Made by a program: the position numbers and the translations under genes. From Hyperoplus lanceolatus (Eukaryota; Chordata; Actinopteri; Uranoscopiformes; Ammodytidae), in the NCBI GenBank assembly GCA_026929865.2, contig CM049416.1, forward strand, positions 11,023,501 through 11,087,500: DNA of 64,000 nt, in the 5' to 3' direction. Below, in pieces: positions 41,346-53,093 of this stretch. The stretch's first letter is position 1. Every line of letters begins with the position of its first letter. The notes below the pieces were generated by a model that had not been told where the DNA came from, did not search any database, and worked only from the letters and a program-made list of their open reading frames with translations.

Positions 41346-41910
41346 AATTTGACATTTTGGGAAATACGCAAATGTACCTTCTTGAAGCGTATTTAATAAG
41401 AAGATTGATACCACTGAAATGATTGTATGGCGATATATGTTGCTGGAGCCAGACACAACTTGCCTACCTGCACCCCACAAGCTCACTCATGTTTACATTA
41501 TGGACCATTTCTGGCTGGGACTAGTTGTCTAGTCAATCTATATTTGTACACGTTATGTAATTTTACAATCAAATACATACTGGAAAGAAATCAGGAAGTG
41601 ACGGTGACGGTCATGAACGTATCTGGCTCTAACATGACATAACGTGTAAAAAATATATAGTGCAATATAACGTGGTAAATATTCAAGTCCCAACCAATAC
41701 CCAGGAGTGTTGAGTGATGTTGTAAAGTTTATCTTTGGACCTCCTCCATTTTACTACCAGTGTTTAAGCTAAACTAACCTGGATGAGCGACCTTTGCCCA
41801 TTTCTATATACAAAATGCTCGCACAGTTACACAAATGGTTTATGTCTATTTTTTTGAGCTGGAGAGTGAGGCAAGCAGCGAGAAATTAAAATGTTGAAGT
41901 ATTCCTTTAA
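41346..41910 (+). repeat. Fish interspersed repeat (GACATTTTGGGAAATACGC family)
   Basis: The left part TTTGACATTTTGGGAAATAC, then AGAAGATTGATACCACT and GCTGGAGCCAG, follows the order of a repeat family common in teleost genomes. The right end GTTGAAGTATTCCTTTAA matches its usual terminus. In intact members the ends are inverted and flanked by TTAA; here the left end is worn. Confidence 0.6.
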
Positions 41911-41947
41911 TGGTGGCCTTCATACGGGTGTATTTTTAATTTTTGGA

Positions 41948-42070
41948 CAGAGCGACACTAACTTTTTCTTCCTATTTTGCATGAAGACATGAGAGTGGCA
42001 CCGATCTGATCATGTCATTCCTCGGCAGGAAAGCGAATAAGCACATTTCTCTAAATGTTGAACTATTCTT
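41948..42070 (-). repeat. Second fragment of the same repeat family, inverted
   Basis: In reverse complement the stretch reads AGTTCAACATTTAGAGAAAT, then GTGCTTATTCGCTTTCCTGC and a CACTCTCATGTCTTCATGC block. This is the left end of the family seen at 41346-41910, in opposite orientation and only about 40 bp away. Confidence 0.6.
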
Positions 42071-44718
42071 ACTCTCAAAAACCATGCATTTTCATATACA
42101 GAAACAACACTACACAATCATAAATGACAAACAACTTCAATAGTGCACTCATTTTTCCACCCTCTTATACCAACAATCTTCTGAGTACAGAACGTGTGCA
42201 GGAACCTCAGCATAGCCCAGAGAAATCTTTTGGAGTGCACGCAAGTGTGACGCCAAAGATAGAACTAAGACTTAAGTCCTCCTTCTAAAACATTTTGCTC
42301 CCAGCAAACTTCCAGAGAAATGATCCAACCACAGTCTCACATTACAGGAGAGAGAGAGAGAGAGAGAAAAAAGAAAAAGAAATCCTGTTTAAAAATGCAG
42401 GACGGAACCTTTGAAGCTCCATCCCACAATTTAATCAGTTAATATTTAAAGCAGAAGATATTCTTTATATAAGGACTTTTCCATGAAGGTTTGCAGGAGT
42501 TAGAGGGGTAGGCGACAAGGTTGGTTGTTAGAATTTGATAAAACTATTCAAGGGATGTTATGTGGAGGTGTGTTTATCCACTTGCATATTTCGATCAGGA
42601 ACCCCTGTTGATCATTGGTATTCAGAGGCCTGCGCTGCCTATAATGGCTTGTCAAACAATAAATGCAGCAACATTTTTTTCCCCAGGACCCCTCCTCCTC
42701 CCCTCTCTCCACCTCAGGGGAACAGAAATCAACATTACGTTGTGCTTTATTGGACCCTTCTCTTGCTTGCTTCTTTACCTAATGACATCCTACTCTTCAT
42801 TCTGTTGGGTGCGCAAATCTCAGACAATCTAATGCAGTATTGGGAGTTTACATGTGCTTAGATTCGGACTCTGATTACATAAGCCTGAAAGTAGATTACG
42901 TGTATGTGTGTGCAAATTCAAAATCCCCCCCCCCTTTTTTTTGAGAAAGCGATAGAGAGAGAGAGAGAGAGATTGTTTGTTGAAGGATTTGCTTTACATT
43001 GTTCCAGATGTTTCAGTGACAGACGTGGCATTGTGCTTTGATGTCCAATACCATTTGGAAATGACAGGCATGTATTCATAAAATAAACAGTGGATTATGA
43101 ATGGGCAGAGGGCGGGACAGAGTTAAACTCTTAACAGCAGCAGCAGCAACAAAAAAAGTAAAATAAATGATGATGGAAAATAGTGGAATTATAGGAAATA
43201 CATCCACATTAAGACACACTGTCACGCATTTGTGCTCCTCGCATTATCATTCATTTGACCATTACCAATTTGCTGTGGCACATTATCCATAAAGCTGCAA
43301 AGCCATTAGAGAGAGAGAGAGAGAACTCCTGCAGCTCTGCACTTTGATGCCTGTTAACCGTGCAGTTGCGGGCTGTCGGAATGGATCTGTGAGTATTGGG
43401 ACGGGAACGAATGCATTACAAAACCTATAGCCACAAACTCTGCACACACTGTCATGCGGGGTAACTTAACCACCATGTACACACAAGGAACCGAGAGTGA
43501 AAAAAAAGGAATAATCATTTAACCAAACATCCCAAGGAAAATGCCACAAAATACATTGTAAGTAAAATGTCATTTCACCAAACCAAATGAATGCCCCCCG
43601 GAGAAATTATGCAAAGCATATTGAACCATAACATTTCCAACTCGGTTCTCAAGCGGTCACACAATCAAACAGAATGCTGTATGCAGAGCAGGGCAGGGGC
43701 GATGCCAAGACAGAAAGCAATTCTTCCTCTGTTTTTCCCCTGAGTAGCTTGTCAGAAGAGTCATCCACTCCATTCCATTGGAAACGCAGCTCTTCATATT
43801 TAAGTGCTTCTCGGAACAGAACCTTACTGCACTTTAATTAAGGTTTGGTGTGCATTATAGAAATACAACAATGTTTAAGAGTGCAGAAATTTAAGGCGCA
43901 CATTAGATGAGCTTCTTTTCATCCTTTTTGTTAACACCCCCTCTCCCCCTTATTTTTTAATATTTTTTAGAAAAGCCAATGTTTCTCCGCCAACAGATGG
44001 TATTTACTCAAATTATAGACAGCAAATGAGGGCTATGGTGAGATGCTTTTGTTCCCAAGCCCATTGGCAGTCCATTAAAAAAAATGAAATTCTTTTCTCA
44101 AATCCACCGAGATACAAGGAGACTGACATGGAATTAGGGGATGGTTCTGTTGTTCATCAGCTGCCAAGAATCCAACAGAGAAGTCTTCTGATCTAACCAT
44201 GCATTATAATTGCCTCACAAAAAGTTGTTTTCCCCCCTTTCTTTCTTCCATGATCTAAAAACACAAGTCCAAAGAACCCCTCCCTGTCAGATGGTACAGT
44301 GGACTGACGGCGTGCTAATCGCTCTAACTGTGACCAATATGTTTCTCAGGAGAGATGGTAGGCTAAAAAGGGGTTCAAAAGTGAGAGCTTGTCTGCCATA
44401 GTGAACCGCTTTCAAGGCGACCGCCCCCCCCCCCCCCTCTGCCTGTCATCTTTCCTCTAGACTTGCAGGGAAACAGAATTAGTGGGCCACTGAAAAAGAA
44501 ACGCTCGCAAAAGAAATGGGCCAGTGCTCAGAAGTGACACCGTTTGCGTGATTTGCAAATGCTGAATGAGGCTAAAACATACACAAGTGAGATATTAATA
44601 ACCCCCCGCTAGACTCTGGTAGCACAGTGTCAGCCCCCGATCTAAAGAGATTAAATCCCACAAAAAATCTTGTTTGGTGTTTTTTTTTTCATCTACAACT
44701 GACTCATTCATCTATCTC
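42071..44718. other. Intergenic, no gene seen
   Basis: Short GA runs at 42350-42366, 42955-42971 and 43309-43323, and a C run at 44424-44437. A block around 43780-43920 is complex and AT-rich, with CACTTTAATTAAGG, and may be regulatory. No exon is supported. Confidence 0.45.
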
Positions 44719-44722
44719 TTAA

Positions 44723-44975
44723 CGGTGGAGTCAATGGTTCTGGAGAACGCTTGTTGTCAAAATGCTTTTTTGTCAAAATCAGTGAATCCTTCCCTCACGC
44801 TGGGCCCCCTTTGTTTACATACCAGTTTACAGAGCATAGGCTGTGTATGAAAACCATGAGTTTCTTTCAGTGCTCACACAGTTTGGACAGGTAGCAGAAC
44901 GGGAGGAGATATTCACGGATTTTGATAAAAGTTGATTTTGAAAACGAGGATTCTCCAGAATTGCTGAATCCACCT
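44723..44975. mobile_element. TTAA-type MITE, family AGGTGGAGTCAGC, worn copy
   Basis: The left end is TTAA (44719-44722) then CGGTGGAGTCAATGGTTCTG, with TTGTTGTCAAAATGC following. The right end is TCTCCAGAATTGCTGAATCC then ACCT. The right TTAA is not intact. Blocks GCCCCCTTTGTTTACATACC and GTTTACAGAGCATAGGCTG are shared with the other copies. Confidence 0.68.
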
Positions 44976-46374
44976 CAGAAATCTAACATCTAAAGAGGCG
45001 CTTGGTAGGTTTCATGACAACCTGGTGGACAAAAAGCAAAGAAATGGATTTGTTCAAAACTACAACAGAATGTTTCCTGACAATTGAACTGTTACCTTAA
45101 GAATCAATAGACACATTAACAACAGCAGACTTTGACCTTTTTTTCTGGGGGCCTAATGGGAATGATCAATGTCCCAAAAACAACACAGAAACAAAACAGT
45201 AATTGCCAACCAAATAATGAAAATGGAGTCCTAATAGATATTTCTCATCAGTGGAACCTGCAAGCGCTCGGTGTGCAATCAAATGACCTGGAGTGTTTAC
45301 AAGCCATTTCAGCATCATGTATTGTCTTTTCAGGCACCAGGGGCTAAAGTCATTACTTATTGACTGATATTCAGAAGGGTGGAAATAGAATATATGACAG
45401 TGGTAACACATTTATGGCAACAACAAAAAAATGGAAGTCGGGTTCACATCAGGTCGGCGGTTACACATGTTGAAGTATTCTGTTGACATTCTGTTCTTGC
45501 AGATGCACATATTAGCAATATACCTCAGAGATGGTCTTTTACAGAGAAATACCACTTCAATTTCAGAATAATCATGGCCATCGTTTTGTGGCCTCCTCTG
45601 TTTTTAAACCCAAAAGGTTTCAACAAGAGGAGCTCTAATGGCTTTGGCTAGATGAGTAAGCATTTTGATAATAGTAACTCATTTGTACACATTTTTCCAT
45701 AAAAATCGTTTTTCATATTTTTTTCCAAAAATGTTTTTCTAGTGAAGCGAAACATCAATTTGATCTTAAAAAAAAGTGTGGTGACCAGTTCATACTGACA
45801 TGTCATCTGTGCATGGCTGTGGGCGCTCAGTGCGTGGGTGTTCACTTATACAGAGTGGTTGGCCATTACTTCACGTGGGAGTTGCATATAACGCCTGAAA
45901 TTCAGTGGTATTCCCCTTTAACACGCAATGAGGAAAAACTGCAAGGCGTGGTGAGTGTGCCCAGGGATACATTCATGGAGGTGTTTCTGTCAAACACACT
46001 TCACATTCAATGAAAAGGTTCAGCGTACAACCTGTTTTGACGAGCTGTCCCATAGACACGTTTGAAAATGGTATCACTTTCTGACTCAAAGAGCCTGATT
46101 TAAATGAGACATATACTTGTAGAAATACCGCACAATGTTAATATATTTGAATACAAAATAAAGACTTTGTTCTTTCTTTCTTTCACCCCAGTGTGGATTG
46201 ATTTTAAATGATTTGTAATGGAGCCTTCTGATTGCAGCAGAGAAAATGACATTAAAAAAAATATATATTACATTGTTGACTTGCGAATACCTGCTAATCC
46301 ATCACTTGACCGAGCACCATTTCAAACATCATACAGTATGTACTGTACCTCCACCCCAATGAGAGGGATAAAAA
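44976..46374. other. Intergenic, no gene seen
   Basis: No coding signal. A plus-strand AATAAA lies near 46157, with no exon upstream of it that I can support. Confidence 0.5.
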
Positions 46375-46399
46375 CCCAAATGTTGTAAAATGGAAACTT

Positions 46400-46405
46400 T
46401 TTATT
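46400..46405 (-). terminator. Candidate gpr85 poly(A) signal AATAAA
   Basis: TTTATT on the plus strand reads AATAAA on the minus strand. It is the clearest canonical signal I found downstream of gpr85. Confidence 0.45.
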
Positions 46406-46562
46406 TTCAAAAAGCAACAGATTACACAGTTAACTTTCAGCAAATGCAATCTTAACTGAAACTGTACTCACATTCGGGACTTCAAAAATGAAAGACTCAC
46501 ATACTTACACACAATCTATCTATAATATACAAAAAATAATACATAATAAATATTAAAATGGC

Positions 46563-46565
<3 letters not shown>

Positions 46566-46613
<48 letters not shown>
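46566..46613. repeat. (GA)24 microsatellite
   Basis: Uninterrupted GA run of about 48 bp, within the proposed gpr85 3' UTR. Confidence 0.95.
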
Positions 46614-46617
<4 letters not shown>

Positions 46618-46768
46618 TAAGTCATCGAAAACAATCAGTAGAGAGCAAAAATGTAGGGAAAGTAGAAACAAGACGGTGTGCCTTAAATGTATTTTTTTTT
46701 CTTTTACATTTTTTACAAATTGTGCAAGATTTCATACTAAGGCTCTGGTCTTGAAGTGACTGTTGTCT

Positions 46769-46769
<1 letters not shown>

Positions 46770-46850
<81 letters not shown>

Positions 46851-46853
46851 CAC
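46770..46853. repeat. (CA)n microsatellite
   Basis: CA run of about 84 bp with one CG interruption near 46843. Confidence 0.95.
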
Positions 46854-48344
46854 TCCCTGTGCTCTGAGCACTCTGTGGGGTGTAGCAAACCATTGCAGAA
46901 TAAAAATGGGCTGCTCAGCGTATGGCCTTTGATGCTCATGGGAATGGACCAGCTCTTTAAAAAAATGGACATGCACTTCACATTGGATGTGAAAAAGAAA
47001 GGGGAAAAAACTACAAAGAAATAAACTCCCCTTGCATTTAAAAATAAAAGTAAAATGTTTTCTCTAAAAGTGAGTGAAATCAAAATCATAAAATAACCCA
47101 ACAACCAAGAAATATGACATTATCGTAACCATTAAGGCAAGAACACCCGGAGTGGCATCAGCAATACTGTAACAATATGGTAGTGTTTAGGTACATGAAT
47201 ATGATGAAAACATTGATCTACTTCTTCACTGTCTTTTTTTAAGCACAAGGTTGTTCGTAAAAAGCAACTTCTTTTTGAAAAAAAATCCCAACATCATTCA
47301 TCTTTTTTTTTTCCATCTTTTTTTGTTTTCCGTTGTTGTAAAAGGTGATAAGAAAATAACAATGCCAGACACTAGGGACACATGGATCATTAAAACTACA
47401 AGAAATAATTTCTAGTTTTAAGTTGCAACTTCGAAAAACCACACATTGTAAATCCCGCCATCAGTAAAGCCCCCCCCTCCCTGACCCCCCCTCATACCCA
47501 CCGACCCCACGCCCGGTAAATGAAAAAGATATCACTTACATTAAAACCATTTTATCCTCTTGTGATGGTGTATTCCAACAGTCACCACGTTTCTGCTTTA
47601 CTTACAGCGATTGTGTAGTCTGTTGCAAATTAAAGCATTCATTGTTTAGTTTGGAGAAGGAAAAAAAGGAGAAAAAAAACTCAAGTTGTCCTTGCAATGC
47701 ATCTGGCAACCGTTGACCCTCCCCCCCCCCACCAAAAAAAAACATCTTTACATCTTCTTTTTAGTGCAACTTCTAAAATGTAAAACATTTCCAGTGATTC
47801 CTTGAGAGGTACCATTTCTTAGTATTGTTGTTGTTTTTTGTTCATTTTCTCTTCCAATTTATGTAACTCACACCTCACAGAAAACGCATCTTCAAAAATT
47901 TCCAAAGCAGGACGTTTTGTTTTTAATCGTTTTGTCAATTATTTTTCTCTTTTTTTTTGTTGTTGTTGTATTTACTTTTTGCTTCTCTGCATTGGCACGG
48001 CCTTCCACAATGTCTGTTTACTAGAACATAAACACAGGAGGGGGATCCAGACCTCCTGCGTATTTCCCATTCCCTTCAGCCTCCAAAGTTTTGAAAGGTT
48101 CCATATTCAATCACCCCGGCGCCGCGAGCCCTCGTGATTCGCTGGCCCACCTTCTGCCTCTGAAAAGAAGGGATTAGCAGAAGGAGGAGCAGGAGGAGAG
48201 AATTGGAGGATGAAGAGAAGAGAGATAGAAGAGAGAGTGCGGCTGTACAACGGGAACGAGCCCCAGATCAAGATCAATCAGGGAAATAGAGACATAGATG
48301 AGAAGAAGAAGAAGAAAAAAATAAGGCCCTACAGCCAAAAACCT

Positions 48345-49460
48345 TCATATAACGCAGTAGGGTTCCCTTGGTAACCTGGATTTTCTGCAGTAGAGGAGCG
48401 TGGTGCTGAAGCAGCGCCGCAGCTCCCTGTTGGAGAAGATGCAGATGAAGGGATTGACCCCGGCCTGGGCAAAGCTCATCCACACTGCGGCCGTCAGGTA
48501 GCCCCCGGGCACCACGGGGCCCCTGGCAAACACCCGCCAGTAGCAGGCCACCAGGTAGGGCCCCCACAGGGCCAGGAAGAAAAAGGTCATGATGTAGAAC
48601 ATCCTACTAATCCTCTTCTCCGTTTTGAACTCGTCCAACACCAGCAGACGCCGGCGGCCCGCTGCGTTGCTGTTCTGCCGGATGCCCAGCAGGGTGGGAG
48701 GGGTGGGGCCTCTTCCGAATCCAGCCAGCCAATTGGCCGCCGCCTGGCCGCTGGCCCCAGGCCCGTGGAAGGTCCAGTTCTGGCTGACGGCAGGCACAAA
48801 CTGCACGGGCTTCATCTTCCGTCGGTCATGGACGAAGAAGATGAGCTTGAGGTAAACCAGCTGTGTGGCTAGCAGGATGAGCGCCAGCAGTAGCATGAAC
48901 CCTAAGGAGTCGTTGGCCCTGAAGGAGCGGTGCTGGAAGGTGCACTGGTCCTCCTCCCGTATGAAGGAGTACGTCCCCACGTCCAGCACGGGCGGGAAGG
49001 CCATGGCCACCGACAGCGTCCACACCATGCAGATGACGGCCAGGCAGGTCCAGAAGGTCAGCCGCTTGGTGTAGAAGCGGTGGTGGGCGATGGCCAGGTA
49101 GCGCGTGACGCTGACGCAGAAGAGCATGAACGCCGTGTGGAAACAGGACAGCACCCCGAGGAAGGCGATCACTTTGCAGGTGAGCGTGCCGTAGGTCCAC
49201 GCCGAGCCATTCTTGACGGAGGTGAAGACGAAGGGGAAGCAGATGGCGGAGCGCAGGATGTCGGAGGCGCACAGGTCCAGCAGGAAGTAGTAGGGCGCGC
49301 GGTGCAGACTCTTGTCTTTGACCAGCAGGATGGAGATCAGGAGGTTGCCGACCACGCCGACGCCGATGATGAAGCCCAGGGAGGTCAGTTTGAGGAACGT
49401 GGCGAGTGGAGAGACGTTCTGCAAGAAGGTGTGGTCCCCTGCATGGCTGTAGTTCGCCAT
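48345..49460 (-). CDS. gpr85: GPR85 / SREB2, orphan class A G protein-coupled receptor
   Basis: This 371-residue seven-helix receptor is the fish ortholog of GPR85 (human about 370 residues), one of the SREB family with GPR27 and GPR173. It is an orphan receptor of the plasma membrane, expressed mainly in brain. Visible features are N-glycosylation sites at N3 (NYS) and N15 (NVS), TM1 about 25-47 with GNLL, TM2 about 58-80, disulphide cysteines C95 and C173, and TM3 about 96-118 followed by TRY (119-121) in place of DRY. TM4 is about 137-157 and TM5 about 187-209. A long third loop carries NWTFHGPGASGQAAANW (228-244). TM6 is about 288-308 and TM7 about 322-343 with NPFIC in place of NPxxY. 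The tail ends REPYCVI. Near-identity to SREB2 through the third loop separates it from GPR173 and GPR27. The ATG at 49458-49460 (MANYSHAG) fits the family start; an in-frame ATG six codons upstream is weaker. The coding exon has no intron, as in mammals. Confidence 0.97.
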   Translation of the reverse strand: MANYSHAGDHTFLQNVSPLATFLKLTSLGFIIGVGVVGNLLISILLVKDKSLHRAPYYFLLDLCASDILRSAICFPFVFTSVKNGSAWTYGTLTCKVIAFLGVLSCFHTAFMLFCVSVTRYLAIAHHRFYTKRLTFWTCLAVICMVWTLSVAMAFPPVLDVGTYSFIREEDQCTFQHRSFRANDSLGFMLLLALILLATQLVYLKLIFFVHDRRKMKPVQFVPAVSQNWTFHGPGASGQAAANWLAGFGRGPTPPTLLGIRQNSNAAGRRRLLVLDEFKTEKRISRMFYIMTFFFLALWGPYLVACYWRVFARGPVVPGGYLTAAVWMSFAQAGVNPFICIFSNRELRRCFSTTLLYCRKSRLPREPYCVI

Positions 49461-49665
49461 AGATGGAGGAGGGATCATAAAGAATAGAGGAATAGCCTTT
49501 TTTTTTTACTAGCCGAGTATCATGATCTGGAGGTGGGGGGGTTGGTGGTGGTGGTGGTGGGGGGAAGAGGCGTTAGATCCATTTGGCGGTGTGCTTTGAA
49601 GAGGTTTCCAGGCGTATAGGCAACCTCTCCTCTAAGGCATCCTTTGTTCCTTTGTCTCATCACAC
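49461..49665 (-). other. 5' UTR part of the gpr85 coding exon
   Basis: Between the proposed acceptor and the start codon lie about 205 nt with no competing long frame. It contains an upstream in-frame ATG at 49476-49478 and a run of GGT/ACC repeats (49528-49563). Confidence 0.5.
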
Positions 49666-49939
49666 CTAAAAAAAAGGAAAAAAAAGAAAGGAAGAAAAAA
49701 AATATCCCTGAAAAATATTATCCAACCCCATCAGCATTCAGTCCCAATACATACACAACAGCTGCATTGTTTTTCAACTGCACCTGCACAATCTACATTC
49801 AATGTGATAAGCAACAATTTCCTCTCTCTCTCTCTCTCTCTCTGCCTGCCTGACTGCCATTCATTTATGCATTTGTTTTACATTTTAACATTTAGAGTGG
49901 CACAGTGCAGAGCTCTGCCTCAGCTAGAATACTTTGTCT

Positions 49940-49983
<44 letters not shown>

Positions 49984-51074
49984 GATTAGACTGAGGCATT
50001 AATCTGTTACAGTAGAATTATTTCTTGTGGCTTTGGAATTTGCCTGAACAAAAGCACCCAGATGGTAAAAGTAATAATGATAAAATAAAGAAACGACGCA
50101 TTTTACCAGCTAATCTCGGAAAAGTCGAAAAGGGTTACACAAAAAAACATAAAAAAAAATCATTTTGGACGTTCCAACGCAATGTGAAACATTCAGAGAT
50201 GCGATCCGAAATCAGCTCCTCTCGCTCACACCCTGCACCCTGCAGAAACAGAGGACGGCTCTCTGAAAGACTCGAATAAACTCGCCCTGCCGTAATGCAT
50301 TGTGTAAAAGAAAACGACCGAGGGTTCATACATAATAGAGCATTGGTGTTTTTATGTTTTTTTTGGACTTTCTTTTTTGTCAGATGAATGTTAACTGGAT
50401 TACTTTAATACAATGTGTTCTCATTAGGGCGTTTGATTGAGCCAGCCTCCATTTTCCAGATCATCTTTTTATATTAGTAAAAAGGATGGGGTTGGGAGAA
50501 TAAATTGTTATAAGGCTGACACTATAGAGCCGCATTTCGACATCGCGTTGCTTGTTGATGCGCGGGTGTGATTATCAGTCAGGATGGGTTGAAAAGGATG
50601 GTTGGAAGTCATAATAACAAACCTGCTGGTGATGATTATTATGGAATGTCCTACCCGATAGCTATTTTTCTTTTTTACTGGTTTGAACCATTCGGCTACA
50701 TACAGCCTGTGGTGATAGCAGAGATCGTTATTAATGTTGGCGTTTGTGTCTACTTACGCGTTTACATGCGTCCTCCGCTTGTCAGTCGAGCATTTGCTTT
50801 TTCACGCGCCTCTGAATCCGAGAGATGTCCGTGGTGAGAAACAAAACACACACGAGAAAAATAGAAAACAAATCACACCGTCCTCGCATCCCAATCGGCT
50901 GGATAGAGCTGAACGGTGGAGCAGATCCGTACTTCCATTAGACTAGAATCATTTCCAAGTCCCCGCTATGAATTGCCCAGAATCGCAGCCACCACATAAG
51001 ACAAGGCCAAAAAAAAAAAAAAAACGAGCGAGAGACAGACAGACAGCCGATCACGAGATCAATCAAAGTCCTAC
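49666..51074 (-). other. Proposed gpr85 5'-UTR intron
   Basis: On the minus strand, CAG then GTAGGA (51075/51074) is a good donor. A long pyrimidine tract ending in AG (complement of CT at 49666-49667, tract over about 49668-49710) is a good acceptor. The interval is 1409 bp and includes the GACA repeat 49943-49979. Mammalian GPR85 also has noncoding 5' exons upstream of a single coding exon, which supports this layout. The exact splice pair is a prediction. Confidence 0.5.
49943..49979. repeat. (GACA)9 microsatellite
   Basis: Tandem GACA units, about nine, without interruption. Confidence 0.95.
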
Positions 51075-51240
51075 CTGTTGATAATCCTATCTCGTCTCCC
51101 TTACTAGAGGTTATTTACATTGCACAGGTCGTTTTTTTTGGCTGTTTAAAAAATCCCGATGTGTTGCCTGCCCCCTTCTCTTTTTTCCCCTCCACGGTGA
51201 ATATCCTACAGTAAACGGAGCGCAGTGCGCATGCGCCCTG
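51075..51240 (-). promoter_or_regulatory. Candidate gpr85 first exon and core promoter with NRF1 site
   Basis: Upstream of the proposed donor lies a CpG-containing stretch with TGCGCATGCGCC at 51226-51237. This is a perfect NRF1 palindrome, a motif typical of promoters of broadly or neuronally expressed vertebrate genes. A long CT run follows directly (51299-51389). I place the transcription start somewhere around 51150-51240 by inference; no TATA box is evident. Confidence 0.45.
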
Positions 51241-51297
51241 CATCCCGATTTGTGATCCAAGACGCGTCTTGTCTCTTGTTGCAGCAGGAGCAGCGGC

Positions 51298-51298
<1 letters not shown>

Positions 51299-51389
<91 letters not shown>
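51299..51389. repeat. (CT)n microsatellite upstream of gpr85
   Basis: CT run of about 36 pure units followed by an interrupted tail (TGTCTTTCTC). On the minus strand it is a GA tract, 60-150 bp upstream of the NRF1 motif. Confidence 0.95.
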
Positions 51390-53087
51390 GTGTAACATCT
51401 GCTCAACGGGGCCGCTGCTGGCCCGGAAACGCGAGCAAATTTCCCCTGGCAACGTTATGGAGTAACTGAATACTATTTTAGTGTCACTTTTACGCATGGA
51501 TACAAAAGGCATCTTTATCACTCCCAACTGTTTCAGAGTGATGCAAAACCCACTTATTCAAAGTGACACGTTTGAAAATGATCCTAGCTACCTATATACA
51601 TCGGATAATAGTAAAGGTGAGACACTTCAGCCAAAATATTGCTCTGATCAATTTTGAGAATTTTGGCTATTTTGTATCCATTACATGTATTCTTCACAGT
51701 AGGACAAATACAAGGTCCATGGTGTTTATTTGACTAAACCTTGTCTGTTTGAGTCTGTAATGTCTTGTGTACAACCATTTTTAATAGCCATCATCTCAAC
51801 ATACATTCCCAAAATAAGAATTGTACTCTTTAAGATGACACACGATCTAAATGTGCTTCTGTGCGGGCTGATCACATCGTTTCTATTGCAGTATTCTGGC
51901 TTTTTATTGGTGGCCTTTATCAAATCAAATGCATTTTGCTGCAGCATGTATGCACCTGTGCCCTTCACTGTGCTCTTTCATGTTTCACTCCCCAGGTAAT
52001 GTTGAGCATTATGTACAAAGTGAGGAGTTAAATCAGGTAGCCTGGTCCAGTTCAAGCCTGGAGCCACTTCCCACTGTACTTTGTGTATGCATAATTGACA
52101 AGCACTTTGAGGACTGTTGTTCACTCTGCCCGGGCAGGCACCATGATAAATTCAAAGGATTTGATTTCTCGACCATGTATGGAGAGGCGTCATGTCAGGA
52201 GCGGTGTAACAAGTGAACATTGGTCACGCCAAGCACTGAACCGTTGCTCTGTGTACCTCTAAACCTGGGCTATGAAACATAAATTGATTATGATGAAAGA
52301 ATGTAGGAAATGTGTCCCTACTGTTACGGACTTCACATAGATTAGTATGGAGCTCTGTGATGTTTTATGATTCAAAAAGAAAAAAATGGTTCACAGCACG
52401 TGCACTTGGAACCTTTTCAACCACAGCTCAGCAGATATGACAGACGTGGTGAAACAGAGGAACTCTTTTACTACCCGTCGGACAAAGTGGAACCATAGTG
52501 AAGACCTTCATGGTTTTAATTATAGTATTCTTTAATAATTGCCCCTTTCTGGCACATGACCTAGTAAAAAAAAACTTGATCATAACACCATCCCAAGGTT
52601 AGAAAAACATTTTCTATCATCAGACAGGGTTTGATTAGGGTATGTTCAGGTACCTGTGCTTTACTTTTAATTTAAGTAATCTTAGTAGGCTACTTCTGGA
52701 CTTTTAACAAGTTGGAGTTTGAATACAGTAATGGAGTTATTTTACAATTGTGTTGCATTTTTTTTATATATATATATATATAGTTATGTAAATCATTGGG
52801 TATTTAAGTGTGGCTATGCCCACCTTAAATACAGTCAGCATTCCAAACACCTTTAATGGGGGAGACTTTAAGCCACTGAAGACAGCTTCACTTAAGTTTT
52901 TTTTTTATCATAGTCTGCAATCAAACCCTTCACAAAATACACAAGCCATTCCGAAAGTGATGTTTTCCACATCTGGGCTCACACTTTCCACACTGTCAAA
53001 ATGAAAGGAGAGGGCAAATGTGATCATACAGCAGATTGCTAAAATATCATGCAAGACATGAGTTGTGAAGTGCATCAGTCGAATCAA
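51390..53087. other. Intergenic between gpr85 and smim30, no gene seen
   Basis: AT-rich DNA with a short AT run at 52765-52783. A stretch at 52038-52072 (GTAGCCTGGTCCAGTTCAAG) resembles the end of the hAT-like family at 8263-8883, but is too short to call. Confidence 0.5.
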
Positions 53088-53093
53088 TTTATT
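53088..53093 (-). terminator. Candidate smim30 poly(A) signal AATAAA
   Basis: TTTATT on the plus strand gives AATAAA on the minus strand, about 520 nt after the smim30 stop codon. A nearer or farther site cannot be excluded. Confidence 0.35.

Larger units (their letters stand above)
46375..48344 (-). other. gpr85: Probable 3' UTR of gpr85
   Basis: Downstream of the gpr85 stop codon, the minus strand has no further frame and is U-rich, with many TTTTT and TTGTTGTTG runs. A minus-strand AATAAA (plus TTTATT, 46400-46405) gives a natural end about 1.95 kb from the stop. A GA run (46566-46613) and a CA run (46770-46853) lie within. The extent is inferred from the signal and composition alone; an earlier site could also be used. 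Confidence 0.4.

Noticed and set aside
48826..49487. Long open frames on both strands overlapping gpr85 (about 148 and 185 codons)
   Set aside because: They are shadows of the GC-rich receptor coding sequence in other frames, with arginine/leucine- or glycine/glutamate-rich composition and no recognisable domain.
52038..52072. Possible hAT-family end next to gpr85
   Set aside because: Only about 20 bp resemble the family terminus, too short to separate from chance.
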